Counted from the stretch's first letter, positions 20,699-32,173 are shown. The stretch: DNA of 64,000 nt from Hyphomicrobiales bacterium (GCA_900466745.1 UBNE01000043.1:1-64000), one strand, 5' to 3'. Notes: generated from the sequence alone by a model not told the origin. Translations and numbers: made by a program.

Positions 20699-21631
20699 AT
20701 GCCCCTGACCTCCGACGCCTCCGGCGTCTTCCCGATCGCGCCGACGCCGTTCGACCCGGATGGCGGCATCGACTGGGCCTCGGCCGACCGGCTGTTCGAA
20801 TTCTACCACGGCATCGGCGCCGACGGCGTCACCGTGCTCGGCATCATGGGCGAGGCGCCCAAGCTGGAGCCGGAGGAATCGATCGCGCTGGTCAGGCGCG
20901 CCGTGGCGAAGATGGGCGGAAAGCCGATCATCGTCGGCGTCTCGGCCCCGGGCTTCGCCGCGATGCGCTCGCTGGCGCGGCAGGTGATGGATCTCGGCGC
21001 CGGCGGCGTGATGATCGCCCCGCCCCCCTCCCTGCGCACCGACGACCAGATCACCGGCTACTACGCCCAGGCCGTCGAGGCGATCGGCGCCGACATCCCC
21101 TTCGTCATCCAGGACTATCCGCTGACGCTCTCGGTGGTGATGACGCCGGCGGTGATCCGCAGGATCGTCATGGACAACCCCTCCTGCGTGATGCTGAAGC
21201 ACGAGGACTGGCCGGGGCTGGAGAAGATCTCCACCCTGCGCAAGTTCCAGAAGGAAGGCTCGCTCAGGCCGCTCTCGATCCTGACCGGCAATGGCGGGCT
21301 CTTCCTCGATTTCGAGATGGAGCGCGGCGCCGACGGCGCCAATACCGGCTACGCCTTCCCGGAGCTGCTGATCGACGTGGTCCGGCTGCAGAAGGCCGGG
21401 CAGCGCGACACGGCGCACGACATTTTCGACCTCCATCTGCCGCTGATGCGCTACGAGCAGCAGCAGGGCGTCGGCCTGGCGGTGCGCAAATACACGCTGA
21501 TGAAGCGCGGCATCCTCGCCCATGACGCCCAGCGCAAGCCCGGTCCGGCGCTCTCCGCCGCGGCGAGGGGAGAGGTGGACTACCTGCTCGCCCGCATCGC
21601 CCGGCACGATCAACGCGCGAAGATCCGATAG
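20699..21631 (+). CDS. DapA-family aldolase/dehydratase
   Basis: 310 aa. A class I (Schiff-base) aldolase of the dihydrodipicolinate synthase superfamily. The Schiff-base lysine is in CVMLKHEDWPG (K167) and the conserved tyrosine in VIQDYPL (Y140). The phosphate/carboxylate loop reads LGIMGEAPKLEPEES rather than the GTTGE of true DapA, so this is probably not lysine biosynthesis but a catabolic lyase. It lies directly after an FAH-family gene, forming a likely two-gene operon. A perfect hairpin follows. Confidence 0.88.
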   Translation: MPLTSDASGVFPIAPTPFDPDGGIDWASADRLFEFYHGIGADGVTVLGIMGEAPKLEPEESIALVRRAVAKMGGKPIIVGVSAPGFAAMRSLARQVMDLGAGGVMIAPPPSLRTDDQITGYYAQAVEAIGADIPFVIQDYPLTLSVVMTPAVIRRIVMDNPSCVMLKHEDWPGLEKISTLRKFQKEGSLRPLSILTGNGGLFLDFEMERGADGANTGYAFPELLIDVVRLQKAGQRDTAHDIFDLHLPLMRYEQQQGVGLAVRKYTLMKRGILAHDAQRKPGPALSAAARGEVDYLLARIARHDQRAKIR

Positions 21632-21650
21632 CGGCGACCTCCCTGTCCAT

Positions 21651-21678
21651 CCCCGTCATTGCGAGCACGATGACGGGG
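21651..21678. repeat. Short palindromic element between convergent genes
   Basis: Perfect 9-bp arms CCCCGTCAT / ATGACGGGG with a ten-base loop. It could act as a bidirectional terminator. The GTCAT...ATGAC ends are shared with the element at 53461-53498, suggesting one family of intergenic repeats. Confidence 0.55.
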
Positions 21679-21691
21679 AGGCGGGTTCCGT

Positions 21692-22681
21692 TCAGCGCTC
21701 GCGCCGCCGGATGCGGCGGATGAACTCGTTCAGCGCCAGCAGCACGAGCGCGAGGATGAAGGGCAGCAGGTAGTAGATCACCCGGAAGAGCAGCAGCGCG
21801 CCCAGCACATATTCGAAGGGCAGCCGGTTGAGCGCGACCAGCATCGTCGCCTCGAAGACCCCGAGCCCCCCCGGCGAGTGGCTGGCGATGCCGATCAGGC
21901 AGCCGAAGATATAGGCGGCGAGGAAGGTCGGGTAGTCGAGGCCGTAGCCGCCCGGCAGCAGCACGAAGAGCACGGCGGCGGCGGCGCAGACCTCGCAGGC
22001 GCCGAGCGTCATCTGGCCGAGCGTCGTGCCGAGGCCGGGCAGGTGCAGGTTCCAGCCCTTGACGCGCAGCGTTCGCTCGTCGGTCGCGACCCAGACGAGA
22101 TAGCCGAGGATGGCGAGCGAGACCGCCCCGCCGACGAGCTGGACGACGACGGGCGAGGTCCGCGCCAGCATCGCCACCGATTCGGCCGAGTAGAACAGGC
22201 TGGCGCAGAGGATGGCGCCGAGCCCGAGCCAGAAGGTCAGCCCCGCGATCACGGTCAGGCTGGCGACCTCCGAGGCGCGCACCCCCTTGGGCGAATAGAT
22301 CCAGTAGCGCACCGTGCCGCCGGTGACGATCGGAAAGCCGAGCGTGAAGGAAACCGAATAGCTGGTGAAGGAGGCGAGCGCCGTGGTGCGGTAGGGGATC
22401 GAGAGCCCGAGCCGGCGCAGCGCCAGCGCGTCATAGCCGGTGAGCAGCAGATAGCTCAGCGCGGTGAAGCCGGCCGCCAGCCCGAGCTGGCGCAGGCTGG
22501 CATTGGAGAAGGCCGCGGCGAGATCGCCGGGATTCATCTGGCTGATGATGTGCCAGAGCACCGCCAGCGAGGCGGCGAAGATCAGGATGCTCGCCAGCGG
22601 GCCGAGCCACCACCAGCGGCTGCGCCGGCGCAGCGGCGTTCCCGGCAGGTGCGTTCCTGGCTCGTGCGGGCCGAAGGGCAT
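21692..22681 (-). CDS. YbhN/UPF0104 (LPG synthase transmembrane-like) membrane protein
   Basis: 329 aa from the chosen ATG (MPFGPHEPG); the frame continues upstream without coding character. There are about eight transmembrane segments. Family marks are LTGYDALALRRLGL, SYSVSFTLGFPIVTGGTVRYW and SHSPGGLGVFEATMLVAL, as in the YbhN/UPF0104 group related to the flippase half of MprF. The role is probably lipid or membrane-associated transport in the inner membrane. There is no synthase domain, so it is not a full lysyl-phosphatidylglycerol synthase. It is convergent with the DapA-like gene. Confidence 0.85.
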   Translation of the reverse strand: MPFGPHEPGTHLPGTPLRRRSRWWWLGPLASILIFAASLAVLWHIISQMNPGDLAAAFSNASLRQLGLAAGFTALSYLLLTGYDALALRRLGLSIPYRTTALASFTSYSVSFTLGFPIVTGGTVRYWIYSPKGVRASEVASLTVIAGLTFWLGLGAILCASLFYSAESVAMLARTSPVVVQLVGGAVSLAILGYLVWVATDERTLRVKGWNLHLPGLGTTLGQMTLGACEVCAAAAVLFVLLPGGYGLDYPTFLAAYIFGCLIGIASHSPGGLGVFEATMLVALNRLPFEYVLGALLLFRVIYYLLPFILALVLLALNEFIRRIRRRER

Positions 22682-22949
22682 GCGCTCTCTGGGTTGCGCG
22701 CCGTGACGGATCGGGACGGCGCGGGGACGGGCGGGAGGGCGCGGCCGCGCCCCGGCCCGAGAGATAACGCGTCGGAGGCGATGCACAAGCCGAAGCGGCG
22801 AATGAGCCCCATGAGCGAAAGACCGGGCGCCGTCTTTCTCCTGTCAAGCGGCGCCCCCGAAGGCATGGCCGCGCGGCGTGGAACCGTGCCCGCCCCGACA
22901 CGTTGAGCCTCCAGGAGCTGCGGCTGGGGTTTCAGCAGGGAGCGATGCC

Positions 22950-23252
22950 ATGCCACGCGGCGACAAATCCGCCTATACCGACAAGCAGAAGCGCAAGGCC
23001 GAGCATATCGAGGAAGGCTATGAGAACCGCGGCGTCTCGCATGAGGAGGCCGAGCGGCGCGCCTGGGCGACGGTGAACAAGGACAGCGGCGGCGGCAACA
23101 AATCCGGTTCCGGCCGCGGCAAGCCCGACGGCAACGCCGCGGCGAAACGCGGCGGCGAGCTGGGCGGGAAGGCCTCCGCCGCGCGCCCCGCCGCCGCGCG
23201 GTCGGCCTCCGCGAAGAAGGCGGCCGAGACCCGCCGCAAGCACGCTTCCTGA
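22950..23252 (+). CDS. Small basic protein often annotated as plasmid stabilization protein
   Basis: 100 aa from the ATG preceded by AGGGAG. The N-terminal half has DKSAYTDKQKRKAEHIEEGY and VSHEEAERRAWATVNKDSGG, which I recognise from short chromosomal proteins of Rhizobiales labelled plasmid stabilization protein; that label is historical and there is no toxin-antitoxin partner here. The C-terminal half is a low-complexity Gly/Ala/Lys/Arg tail (KRGGELGGKASAARPA, AKKAAETRRKHAS) that resembles nucleic-acid-binding tails. A stress or DNA-binding role is possible. Confidence 0.75.
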   Translation: MPRGDKSAYTDKQKRKAEHIEEGYENRGVSHEEAERRAWATVNKDSGGGNKSGSGRGKPDGNAAAKRGGELGGKASAARPAAARSASAKKAAETRRKHAS

Positions 23253-23270
23253 GCCGGACGGACGTCCGGC
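23253..23270. terminator. Hairpin between convergent genes
   Basis: Perfect GCCGGAC-GGAC-GTCCGGC immediately after the preceding stop and 17 bases beyond the malic enzyme stop. Confidence 0.45.
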
Positions 23271-23286
23271 CCGGCGCGTTCCGTCC

Positions 23287-25569
23287 TCAGCCGCCGATGT
23301 TGAAGGCCGCCAGCGCCGCCATGTTGACGATGTCGGAATCCTTGGCGCCGAGCGGCACGATCTGCACCGGCTTGTCGAGGCCGACGATCAGCGGCCCGAT
23401 CACCGTCGAGCCGCCGAGCTCCTGCAGGAGCTTGGTCGAGATCGAGGCGGAGTGGAAGGCCGGCATCACCAGCACATTGGCCGGCCCCGACAGGCGGCAG
23501 AACGGATACTGGCTCATGAGCTCGCGGTTGAGCGCGACATCGGCCGCCATCTCGCCGTCATATTCGAAGTCGACGCGCTGGCCGTCGAGCAGCTTCACCG
23601 CCTCGCGCACCTTCTCGGAGCGCTCGCCCGCCGGATGGCCGAAGGTCGAGAAGGCGAGCATGCCGACCCGCGGCTCGTAGCCGAGGCGCCGGCCGACCCC
23701 GGCCGCCTCGATCGCGATGTCGGCCAGTTCCCGCGCCGTCGGCATCTCGGTGATCGCGGTGTCGGCGACCAGGACGGTGCGCTCGCGCGAGATCACGATC
23801 GAGACGCCGATCAGCCTGTGCCCCGGCTTCTCGTCGATGACGCGCCGGACCTCCTCCAACGCGATCGAGTAGTTGCGGGTGACGCCCGTCACCATCGCAT
23901 CGGCGTCGCCGAGCGCCACCATGGCGGCGGCGAAATGGTTGCGGTCCTGGTTGATCAGGCGCTGGCAGTCGCGGATCAGATAGCCCTCGCGCTGCAGCCG
24001 CTCGTAGAGATACTGGGCATAGGCCGCGTTGCGGCGCGAGAGCCGGGCGTTCTGCACCTCGATGCCCTTGGCCTCGAGATCGACGCCGAGGAAGGCCGCC
24101 GTCTCGTAGATGCGCTCGTCGCGGCCGACGAGGATGGCCTGGCCGAGCCCCTGGCTGACGAAGGAGGCGGCGGCGCGGATGACCTGCTCCTCCTCGCCCT
24201 CGGCGAAGACGACGCGCTTGGGATAGCGCCGCACCCGCTCGAAGATGCCGTTCAGCGTGCCGGCGATCGGGTCGCGCCGGGCGGAGAGATGCGCCTTGTA
24301 GGCCTTGGTGTCGACGATCGGCTTGCCGGCGACGCCGGTCTCCATCGCCGCCTTGGCCACCGCCATCGGCACGACCTGGATCAGGCGCGGATCGAACGGC
24401 ACGGGGATGATGTAGTCCTTGCCGTAGCGCGGGCGGGCGCCCTGATAGGCGGCCGCGACCTCGTCGGGCACGTCCTCGCGGGCGAGCCTCGCCAGCGCCT
24501 CGGCCGCGGCGATCTTCATCTCCATGTTGATCGTCGTCGCCCGCACGTCGAGCGCCCCGCGGAAGATGAAGGGGAAGCCGAGGACGTTGTTGACCTGGTT
24601 CGGGTAGTCGGAGCGGCCGGTCGCCATGATGACGTCGTCGCGCACCTCCGCGACCTCCTCCGGCGTGATCTCCGGGTCGGGATTGGCCATGGCGAAGATG
24701 ATCGGGTTCGGCGCCATCGCGGCGACCATCTCCTTGGTCACCGAGCCCTTCTGCGACAGGCCGAAGAAGGCGTCGGCCCCCTCCATCGCCTGCGCCAGCG
24801 TGCGCCGGTCGGTGACGGCGGCATGGGCCGATTTCCACTGGTTCATGCCCTCGGTGCGGCCCTGGTAGATCACGCCCTTGGTGTCGCAGAGGATGACGTT
24901 GTCGGGCTTGAAGCCCATCGCCTTGAGCAGCTCGATACAGGCGATGGCGGCGGAGCCGGCGCCGTTGATGACGAGCCTGGTCGAGGTGATGTCGCGGCCG
25001 GTGAGGTCGAGCGCGTTGATCAGGCCGGCGGCGGCGATGATGGCGGTGCCGTGCTGGTCGTCATGGAAGACGGGGATGTCCATCAGCTCGCGCAGGCGCT
25101 GCTCGATGATGAAGCATTCCGGGGCCTTGATGTCCTCGAGATTGATGCCGCCGAAGGAGGGGCCGAGATAGCGCACGGCCTCGATGAACTTGTCCGGGTC
25201 CTCGGTGTCGATCTCGAGATCGATCGAATCGACGTCGGCGAAGCGCTTGAACAGCACCGACTTGCCTTCCATCACCGGCTTGGCGGCGAGCGCGCCGAGA
25301 TTGCCGAGGCCCAGGATGGCGGTGCCGTTGGTGATCACGGCGACGAGGTTGGAGCGGGTGGTGTAGTCATAGGCGCGCGACGGGTCCTCGGCGATCGCCA
25401 GCACCGGCACGGCCACGCCCGGCGAATAGGCGAGCGACAGGTCGCGCTGGGTCGCCATCGGCTTGGTCGGCACGATCTCGAGCTTGCCGGGCCGTCCTTG
25501 CGCGTGGAAGAGCAACGCCTCCTGGTCGGTGAAGGTCGGGCGTTTTCGCGTCGTCGGGCGATCGGTCAT
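23287..25569 (-). CDS. maeB: NADP-dependent malic enzyme, MaeB type with PTA-like domain
   Basis: 760 aa from the chosen ATG ([13 protein letters not shown]), standard for this family. The N-terminal malic domain has [54 protein letters not shown], then a Rossmann domain with [15 protein letters not shown]. The C-terminal third (after about residue 430) is phosphotransacetylase-like ([42 protein letters not shown]) and is thought to be regulatory, sensing acetyl-CoA. It converts malate to pyruvate with NADPH formation. Monocistronic. Confidence 0.95.
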   Translation of the reverse strand: MTDRPTTRKRPTFTDQEALLFHAQGRPGKLEIVPTKPMATQRDLSLAYSPGVAVPVLAIAEDPSRAYDYTTRSNLVAVITNGTAILGLGNLGALAAKPVMEGKSVLFKRFADVDSIDLEIDTEDPDKFIEAVRYLGPSFGGINLEDIKAPECFIIEQRLRELMDIPVFHDDQHGTAIIAAAGLINALDLTGRDITSTRLVINGAGSAAIACIELLKAMGFKPDNVILCDTKGVIYQGRTEGMNQWKSAHAAVTDRRTLAQAMEGADAFFGLSQKGSVTKEMVAAMAPNPIIFAMANPDPEITPEEVAEVRDDVIMATGRSDYPNQVNNVLGFPFIFRGALDVRATTINMEMKIAAAEALARLAREDVPDEVAAAYQGARPRYGKDYIIPVPFDPRLIQVVPMAVAKAAMETGVAGKPIVDTKAYKAHLSARRDPIAGTLNGIFERVRRYPKRVVFAEGEEEQVIRAAASFVSQGLGQAILVGRDERIYETAAFLGVDLEAKGIEVQNARLSRRNAAYAQYLYERLQREGYLIRDCQRLINQDRNHFAAAMVALGDADAMVTGVTRNYSIALEEVRRVIDEKPGHRLIGVSIVISRERTVLVADTAITEMPTARELADIAIEAAGVGRRLGYEPRVGMLAFSTFGHPAGERSEKVREAVKLLDGQRVDFEYDGEMAADVALNRELMSQYPFCRLSGPANVLVMPAFHSASISTKLLQELGGSTVIGPLIVGLDKPVQIVPLGAKDSDIVNMAALAAFNIGG

Positions 25570-25692
25570 GGAAGGCGTCTTTTTTCTTGAGCGTTTCCTC
25601 GGGGGAACCGACCATAGGGCACCGCGGCGCCGCTCCACAAGCAGCGCCGTTCGCCAGGACCCCTGCCGGAATCGATAAAATCGCCAGCCGGC

Positions 25693-27516
25693 TCAGAGCC
25701 GCCCGCGGACCCGCTTCACGAAGTCCCCGACATAGCGGTCGAGGGCCTCGGCCTGCTCGTCGACCTTGCGGGCGGCGTCGGCGACCCGCAGGGCGGCGTC
25801 GCCGGTGACGCGCGCCTCGGCCCCCACCGCGCCGATATTGGTGCTGACGCCGTCGGCGCTGGCGGCGACGGCCTGGGCGTCCGCCGCGATGCCGGTCGCG
25901 ATGTCGGCCTGGCGGTTGACCACCGCGGCGATGGCGCCGGAGGTCTCCTCGATCGTGGTCATCGTATCCTGGATCCGGCTCACCGCGTCGAAGGTGGCCG
26001 CGGCCGCCTGCCGGATGTCGCTCAGGGTCGCGGCGATGTCCCGGGTCGCGGTCTGCGTCTGCTCGGCCAGCGTCTTCACCTCGCCCGCGACGACCGCGAA
26101 GCCGCGGCCGGCCGCGCCGGCGCGGGCGGCCTCGATGGTCGCGTTGAGCGCGAGCAGATTGGTGCGGGCGGCGATCTCCTCGATGAAGTCGAGCACGGCG
26201 CGGACCTTGTCGGCGGCCTCGGCGAGGCCCGCCATGTCCTGCCGCGTGCTGCGCACATAGAGCGCCGCGGCGCGGACCGTCTCGTCGGCATGGCCGACCT
26301 GGCGGGTCAGCTCGCGGATCGAGGCCTCGATCTCCTCCGCCGCCACGGCCACGCTGCCGACGCGCCGCGAGGCGCTGCCCGCCTCCTGGGTGACGCCGTC
26401 GGCGCGCTGCGTCGTCTGGGTGGCGCTGTCGACCATCTGCCCGGCTGCCTCGTGCATGTCGCGGATCGCCTCGCCGACATCGCCCAGCGCCATGCCGACG
26501 GTGCGCTCGAGATCGCCGGCGAGCTCGTCGAGCGCCGTCCGGCGCAGCGCCTCGATCTCGTCGCGGCGCGCCTCCAGCGATTTCTCGGCCGTGACGTCGA
26601 GCAGGATCCCGTCCCAGACGAAGCAGCCATCGGCGAGCCGGCGCCGCGTCGATTCGCTGCGCAGCCAGACCGTCCCGCCATCGGGCGCATGGTAGCGGCC
26701 CTCGAAGCGCCAGACCTGGCTGGCGGCCATATCCTCCCCGCGCTGGCGCTCGAAGCGGGCGCGATCCTCCGCGAACATCTTGCCGAGCCAGACCTCCGGA
26801 TCGCGCTCGACATCCGCGCGCGCCAGTCCGAGAGCCTTGTCGATGGCGAAGGAGGCGAAGCGGTAGGACAAGGTGCCGTCCGGCCGGAGCAGGCACTGGT
26901 AGAGCGTGCCGGGCGCGCGCTGGATCAGCGTCCGCAGCCGGTAGGCGGTCTCGCGGCGGTCGTCGTCATGGATCACGACGATGCCGGTGAGGAGGATGCC
27001 GACCGCGCTGACCAGGGTCATCGCCGGCACCGCCTCGCGCAGGAAGCGCTCGCCGGCATCGCCCGGGATGAAAGGGGCGGAGGCCAGCAGGCAGACCGCG
27101 TCGAGCCCGCAGAGCAGGAGCAGGTCGCGCAGCGCCAGCGGGCGCCGGCGCCGCGCCAGCCAGACCGCGAAAGCCATGCCGATCAGCATGCGCAGCCCGA
27201 TGCCGCCGAGGCCGGTCGCCATGCCGACCCCGCCCATGGCGTAGCGCGCCACGGCCAGCGGCAGCGCGGTCAGCACGGCCGCCCACGGCCCGCCGATCGG
27301 TCCCGCCAGGATGACGAAGGTGTTGCGCGAATCGATGAACAGGCCCGGATGGATCGCGACGGGGTTCGCCATGCTGACCAGCGCGCCGCCGGCGAAGAGC
27401 AGGCCGACCACGCCGGAGCGCAGCCAGCCGCGGCCGTCGAGCCAGGGCGCGATCACCGTCAGCACCAGCCCGGCGAACAGCAGAAAGAACAGGCTCTGGA
27501 CGAGGTTGATCAGCAA
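25693..27516 (-). CDS. Methyl-accepting chemotaxis-like protein with 5TM sensor and PAS domain
   Basis: 607 aa. The N-terminus has five to six transmembrane segments of the 5TMR-LYT type ([40 protein letters not shown]). A PAS/PAC region follows (about residues 195-310; [27 protein letters not shown]). A chemoreceptor signalling domain with the hairpin tip [15 protein letters not shown] then [19 protein letters not shown] completes it. It lacks a HAMP domain and a typical periplasmic ligand domain, so it probably senses membrane or intracellular cues. No che genes adjoin it. It is divergent from mutS. Confidence 0.88.
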   Translation of the reverse strand: MLINLVQSLFFLLFAGLVLTVIAPWLDGRGWLRSGVVGLLFAGGALVSMANPVAIHPGLFIDSRNTFVILAGPIGGPWAAVLTALPLAVARYAMGGVGMATGLGGIGLRMLIGMAFAVWLARRRRPLALRDLLLLCGLDAVCLLASAPFIPGDAGERFLREAVPAMTLVSAVGILLTGIVVIHDDDRRETAYRLRTLIQRAPGTLYQCLLRPDGTLSYRFASFAIDKALGLARADVERDPEVWLGKMFAEDRARFERQRGEDMAASQVWRFEGRYHAPDGGTVWLRSESTRRRLADGCFVWDGILLDVTAEKSLEARRDEIEALRRTALDELAGDLERTVGMALGDVGEAIRDMHEAAGQMVDSATQTTQRADGVTQEAGSASRRVGSVAVAAEEIEASIRELTRQVGHADETVRAAALYVRSTRQDMAGLAEAADKVRAVLDFIEEIAARTNLLALNATIEAARAGAAGRGFAVVAGEVKTLAEQTQTATRDIAATLSDIRQAAAATFDAVSRIQDTMTTIEETSGAIAAVVNRQADIATGIAADAQAVAASADGVSTNIGAVGAEARVTGDAALRVADAARKVDEQAEALDRYVGDFVKRVRGRL

Positions 27517-27621
27517 ACGGGCGGCCTTCCGCCGGAATTCGGTGGCGCCATTCTGCTTTCAATTGTTGAAAGCCCTCCTAACGGATGGCCTCGGTCGCGC
27601 ATTTTGCTAGCGTGCCGCGCG

Positions 27622-30354
27622 ATGCGCCACAGCCCTCCCTCCGAAACGCCCCTTGCCGCCGCCTCGGCCGCCGCCCCGGCCGCGCCCGAGCGCGTCACGC
27701 CGATGATGGCGCAATATATCGAGATCAAGGCCGCCAATCCGGACTGCCTGCTGTTCTACCGGATGGGCGATTTCTACGAATTGTTCTTCACGGACGCCGA
27801 GATCGCCTCGCGCACGCTCGGCATCGTGCTGACCAAGCGCGGCAAGCATCAGGGCGACGACATCCCGATGTGCGGGGTGCCGGTCGAGCGCGCCGACGAC
27901 TACCTCCAGCGCCTGATCGCCGCCGGCCACCGCGTCGCCGTCTGCGAGCAGACCGAGGACCCGGCCGAGGCCAGGAAGCGCGGCAACAAATCGGTGGTGA
28001 AGCGCGACGTCGTGCGCCTCGTGACCCCCGGCACCATCACCGAGGAGCGGCTGCTCGAGCCCGGCCGCGCCAGCCTGCTGGTCGCCGTCGCCCGGCGGAA
28101 GACCGGCGAGGCGGCCTCGCTCTACGGCCTCGCCGCGATCGACATCTCGACCGGCCGCTTCACCGTGATGGAGACGCCGCAGGAGCGGCTCGCCATCGAG
28201 TTCTCGCGGCTGGAGCCGCGCGAGATCGTCTGCCCCGACGCGATCCATGACGATCCCGAGCTGAAGGAGTTCTGGCGCGAGATCGCGGTGCCGGTGACGC
28301 CGCTCGCCCGCGACGGGCTCGATGCGGCCTCGGCCGAACGGCGCCTGAAGGAGTTCTTCGGCGTCGCCACGCTCGACGCCTTCGGCAGCTTCAGCCGCGC
28401 CGAGATCGCCGCGGCCGGCGCCGCGCTCGCCTATGTCGAGCGCACCCAGCTCGGCGCCCGGCCGCCGCTCTCGGCGCCGGTGCGCGATTCCGGCTCGGCC
28501 ACGATGCTGATCGACGCCGCGACCCGCGCCAATCTGGAACTGACCCGCACCCTCGGCGGCGAGCGCCAGGGCAGCCTGCTCGCCACCATCGACCGCACGG
28601 TCACCCCGGGCGGTGCCCGCCTGCTGGCCGAATGGCTCGCCGGTCCGCTGACCGAGCCGGCCGCGATCGCCGCGCGCCACGACGCCGTCGCGCTTCTGGT
28701 CGCGGACGGGGGCCTGCGCGAGGATCTGCGCCGCGCGCTGGAGAAGGTGCCGGACGTGGCGCGCGCACTGGCCCGGCTGTCGCTCGACCGCGGCGGCCCG
28801 CGCGACCTCGCCGCGCTCGGGGCCGGGCTCACCGCCGCCCGCAAGGTCGCGGGCCTGCTCGTGCGCCGGGGCGACCTGCCGACGGAGCTGGCGCGCGCCA
28901 CCCGCGCGCTCGGCGAGACCGATCCCGACCTGCCGATCCGTCTCGAGGCGGCGCTGGCGGAAGAGCTGCCGCTCAACCGCCGCGACGGCCGCTTCGTGCG
29001 CGAGGGCCACGACGCCACGCTCGACGAATTGCGCCTGCTCCAGGTCGATTCGCGCAAGGTCATCGCCCAGCTCCAGGCCCGTTATGCGGCCGAGACCGGC
29101 TGCCGGACGCTGCGCATCAAGCACAACGCCATGCTCGGCTATTTCGTCGAGGTGCCGCAGGCGATGGGCGAGGAGTTCCTGAAGGAGCCCTGGCGCGCCA
29201 CCTTCGTGCACCGCCAGACCATGTCCGACGCGATGCGCTTCTCCTCGGTCGAATTGTCCGAGCTCGAAGCCAAGATCGCCTCCGCCGCCGACCGGGCGCT
29301 GAAGCTCGAACTCGCCATCTTCGCGCAATTGACCGAGATGGTGCTGGCGCAGGCCGAGCCGATCAAGGCGGCGGCGCTGGCGCTGGCCGGGCTCGACGTC
29401 GTCGCGGCGCTGGCCGACCTCGCCGCCCGCGAGGGCTGGAGCCGGCCCGTCATCGATTCGGGCGCGGCCTTCGCCATCGAGCGCGGCCGCCACCCGGTCG
29501 TCGAGGCGGCGCTGAAGCGCGACGGCAAGCCTTTCGTCGCCAACGACACCGAATTGTCGCCGCCCGGCGCCGAGGCGCAGGGCGGGCGCATCTGCCTGAT
29601 CACCGGCCCGAACATGGCCGGCAAGTCGACCTTCCTGCGCCAGAACGCGCTGATCGCGGTGCTGGCGCAGATGGGCTCCTTCGTCCCGGCGGCGAAGGCC
29701 CATATCGGCATCGTCGACCGGCTGTTCTCGCGCGTCGGCGCCGCCGACGATCTCGCGCGCGGCCGCTCGACCTTCATGGTCGAGATGGTCGAGACCGCGG
29801 CGATCCTGAACCAGGCCGGGCCGCGCGCGCTGGTCATCCTCGACGAGATCGGCCGCGGCACCGCGACCTTCGACGGGCTGTCCATCGCCTGGGCGGCGAT
29901 CGAGCATCTGCACGCGGTCAATCGCTGCCGCAGCCTGTTCGCGACGCATTATCACGAACTCACGGCGCTCGGGGACAGGCTCGACCGCGTCGCCAACGCC
30001 ACGGTGCGCGTCACCGAATGGAAGGGCGAGGTCGTTTTCCTGCACGAGGTCGTGCCGGGCGCGGCCGACCGCTCCTACGGCATCCAGGTCGCCAAGCTCG
30101 CCGGGCTGCCGCCGGCCGTGGTCGAGCGGGCCCGCGCCATCCTCGGCGAGCTGGAGAAGACCGAGCGCGAGAAGCCGGTCGCCTCGCTGGTCGACGACCT
30201 GCCGCTCTTCGCCGCGCCGCAGCGCCGGCCGGCGCCGGCCGACCCGGAAGGCCAGCCCGACGCGCTGCGCGAGGCGCTGGCCGGGGTCGAGCCCGACGAG
30301 ATGACGCCGCGCGAGGCGCTGGAAGCGCTCTACCGGCTGAAGGGGCTGGCCTGA
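27622..30354 (+). CDS. mutS: DNA mismatch repair protein MutS
   Basis: 910 aa from the chosen ATG ([10 protein letters not shown]); the frame stays open far upstream but that part is antisense to the chemoreceptor gene. The mismatch-binding Phe-X-Glu motif is in GDFYELFF. Other marks are [10 protein letters not shown], Walker [25 protein letters not shown], and Walker [18 protein letters not shown]. The C-terminus is Pro-rich, then [11 protein letters not shown]. It recognises mispairs and recruits MutL. It lies 83 bases before hisB. Confidence 0.97.
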   Translation: MRHSPPSETPLAAASAAAPAAPERVTPMMAQYIEIKAANPDCLLFYRMGDFYELFFTDAEIASRTLGIVLTKRGKHQGDDIPMCGVPVERADDYLQRLIAAGHRVAVCEQTEDPAEARKRGNKSVVKRDVVRLVTPGTITEERLLEPGRASLLVAVARRKTGEAASLYGLAAIDISTGRFTVMETPQERLAIEFSRLEPREIVCPDAIHDDPELKEFWREIAVPVTPLARDGLDAASAERRLKEFFGVATLDAFGSFSRAEIAAAGAALAYVERTQLGARPPLSAPVRDSGSATMLIDAATRANLELTRTLGGERQGSLLATIDRTVTPGGARLLAEWLAGPLTEPAAIAARHDAVALLVADGGLREDLRRALEKVPDVARALARLSLDRGGPRDLAALGAGLTAARKVAGLLVRRGDLPTELARATRALGETDPDLPIRLEAALAEELPLNRRDGRFVREGHDATLDELRLLQVDSRKVIAQLQARYAAETGCRTLRIKHNAMLGYFVEVPQAMGEEFLKEPWRATFVHRQTMSDAMRFSSVELSELEAKIASAADRALKLELAIFAQLTEMVLAQAEPIKAAALALAGLDVVAALADLAAREGWSRPVIDSGAAFAIERGRHPVVEAALKRDGKPFVANDTELSPPGAEAQGGRICLITGPNMAGKSTFLRQNALIAVLAQMGSFVPAAKAHIGIVDRLFSRVGAADDLARGRSTFMVEMVETAAILNQAGPRALVILDEIGRGTATFDGLSIAWAAIEHLHAVNRCRSLFATHYHELTALGDRLDRVANATVRVTEWKGEVVFLHEVVPGAADRSYGIQVAKLAGLPPAVVERARAILGELEKTEREKPVASLVDDLPLFAAPQRRPAPADPEGQPDALREALAGVEPDEMTPREALEALYRLKGLA

Positions 30355-30437
30355 CGGCACGAAACGCGCGCCTGTAGTCATCATCGCCCGCCCCTGCTAA
30401 AGCGGGGCCGTCTTCAGCCAGGGCTTGAGAGGCCAGC

Positions 30438-31025
30438 ATGCGTTCGGGCGAAGTGAAGCGCCGCACCAACGAGACCGACATCGCGGTCTCGCTCACGATC
30501 GACGGCACCGGCAAGGCCGAGATCGCCACCGGCGTCGGCTTCTTCGACCATATGCTCGACCTGTTCGCCCGCCATGCGCTGATCGACCTCAAGGTCGTGG
30601 TGAAGGGCGATACCCATATCGACGACCACCACTCGGTCGAGGATGCCGGCATCGCGCTCGGCGAAGCCCTGAAGCAGGCGCTCGGCGACAAGAAGGGCAT
30701 CCGCCGCTATGCCGATGTGCATCTGCCGATGGACGAGGCCCTGACCCGCGTCGCGGTCGACGTCTCGGGCCGGCCCTTCCTCGTCTTCCGCACCGCATTC
30801 GAGGCGCAGAAGATCGGCACCTTCGACACCGAGCTGGTGCGCGAGTTCTTCCAGGCCTTCGCCATCAATGCGGGGCTCACGCTCCATGTCGAGACGCTCT
30901 ATGGCGACAACGCCCACCATATCGCCGAGAGCTGCTTCAAGGGGCTGGCGCGGGCACTCAGGCAGGCGCTGGAGGTGGATCCGCGCGAAGGCGGCCGCGT
31001 TCCCTCGACCAAGGGCGCGCTCTAG
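30438..31025 (+). CDS. hisB: Imidazoleglycerol-phosphate dehydratase HisB
   Basis: 195 aa, monofunctional form. It dehydrates imidazoleglycerol phosphate in histidine synthesis. Metal-binding repeats are [17 protein letters not shown] and [16 protein letters not shown], with [16 protein letters not shown] near the N-terminus. It is the first gene of hisB-DUF2628-hisH-hisA, a common Hyphomicrobiales order. Confidence 0.97.
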   Translation: MRSGEVKRRTNETDIAVSLTIDGTGKAEIATGVGFFDHMLDLFARHALIDLKVVVKGDTHIDDHHSVEDAGIALGEALKQALGDKKGIRRYADVHLPMDEALTRVAVDVSGRPFLVFRTAFEAQKIGTFDTELVREFFQAFAINAGLTLHVETLYGDNAHHIAESCFKGLARALRQALEVDPREGGRVPSTKGAL

Positions 31026-31034
31026 GAGAAGGCC

Positions 31035-31520
31035 ATGGCGTTCTACACGGTGATGACGCCGCCCTCCGCCGAGGGGGGCGGGCGCGAGGCGATCGAGCGG
31101 GCGCGGGTGATCCCGGACGGCTTCAGTTGGGGCGCGTTCCTGTTCCACGGGCTCTGGCTGCTCGGCCAGCGCCTCTGGCTGGCGACGCTGCTCCTCGCAT
31201 TGATCTGGGGGGCGGTGATCGTCGTCCACAGCCGCTTCGGCTTCCATCTGAGCGCGCTCTCGCTGATCTACTGGGCGATCGCGCTGTTCCTCGGCATCGA
31301 GGGCCGCAATCTCGTCGTCCGCAAGCTCGCCCGGAAGGGCTGGCAGCTCGCCGACGTGGTCGAGGCGCGGACATTGGCCGAGGCCGAGCGCCGCTATTTC
31401 GAGCGCGCGCTCGCCGACGGGCCGGCGCTGCCGTCCCCGGCGGCGCAGCCGGCAGGAGCCGCCCGGCCGAGCGGACCGCTGCCGATCATCGGCCTCTTCC
31501 CGGAGGCGCAGGGGCGATGA
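31035..31520 (+). CDS. DUF2628 membrane protein in the his operon
   Basis: 161 aa. The sequence [22 protein letters not shown] followed by two or three hydrophobic helices ([32 protein letters not shown]) and [14 protein letters not shown] is diagnostic for DUF2628. It is an inner-membrane protein of unknown function with a Pro/Ala-rich cytosolic tail. It begins 10 bases after hisB and its stop overlaps the hisH start (ATGA), so it is a genuine operon member. I recall the same placement in related genomes, but why a membrane protein belongs here is not known to me. Confidence 0.85.
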   Translation: MAFYTVMTPPSAEGGGREAIERARVIPDGFSWGAFLFHGLWLLGQRLWLATLLLALIWGAVIVVHSRFGFHLSALSLIYWAIALFLGIEGRNLVVRKLARKGWQLADVVEARTLAEAERRYFERALADGPALPSPAAQPAGAARPSGPLPIIGLFPEAQGR

Positions 31521-32173
31521 GCCAGTCCGTCGCGATCATCGACTACGGCTCGGGCAACCTGCACTCGGCCGCGAAGGCCTTCGAGCGTGCGGCGGCCGAG
31601 ACCGGCATCGCCTCGGCCATCCATGTCACCAGCGACACGCGCGTCGTGCGTGCGGCCGACCGCATCGTGCTGCCCGGCGTCGGCGCCTTCGCCGACTGCC
31701 GGCGCGGGCTCGACGCCGTGCCCGGCATGGTCGAGGCGCTGGAGGAGGTCGTGCGGAGCGGAGGCCGGCCCTTCCTCGGCATCTGCGTCGGCATGCAGCT
31801 CCTCGCCTCGCGCGGGCTCGAGCACAGCGTGACGGAGGGCCTCGGCTGGATCGCGGGCGATGTCGCGCTGATCGAACCGCAGGACGAGAGCCTGAAGATC
31901 CCGCATATGGGCTGGAACACGCTGCACAAGCAGAAGGAGCACCCGCTGCTCGCCGGCATCGAGACCGGCCCGCAGGGGCTGCACGCCTATTTCGTGCACT
32001 CCTATGCCCTGACCCCGGCGCATGCCGAGGAGATCGTCGCGCTGACCGACCATGGCGGGCCGGTGACGGCGATGGTCGGGCGCGACAACATCGCCGGCAC
32101 GCAGTTCCATCCGGAGAAGAGCCAGGCGCTCGGCCTCAGGCTCATCGCCAATTTCCTGGGCTGGAAGCCGTGA
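31517..32173 (+). CDS. hisH: Imidazole glycerol phosphate synthase glutaminase subunit HisH
   Basis: 218 aa. The class I glutamine amidotransferase that feeds ammonia to HisF. The oxyanion/nucleophile motif is [15 protein letters not shown] (Cys near residue 89; Val replaces the more common Leu), and the catalytic His-Glu pair is in [10 protein letters not shown] near the C-terminus. Also [17 protein letters not shown] and [11 protein letters not shown]. The start overlaps the DUF2628 stop and the end overlaps hisA (GTGA). Confidence 0.97.
   Translation: MSQSVAIIDYGSGNLHSAAKAFERAAAETGIASAIHVTSDTRVVRAADRIVLPGVGAFADCRRGLDAVPGMVEALEEVVRSGGRPFLGICVGMQLLASRGLEHSVTEGLGWIAGDVALIEPQDESLKIPHMGWNTLHKQKEHPLLAGIETGPQGLHAYFVHSYALTPAHAEEIVALTDHGGPVTAMVGRDNIAGTQFHPEKSQALGLRLIANFLGWKP

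Noticed and set aside
22950..23252. Toxin-antitoxin or plasmid stabilisation system
   Set aside because: The protein carries that name by annotation history only; there is no paired ORF within 200 bases on either strand.
26290..27621. Open frame running upstream of and in frame with mutS, antisense to the chemoreceptor gene
   Set aside because: The translation is low-complexity Arg/Gln/Asp-rich. True MutS homology begins only after the ATG at 27622.
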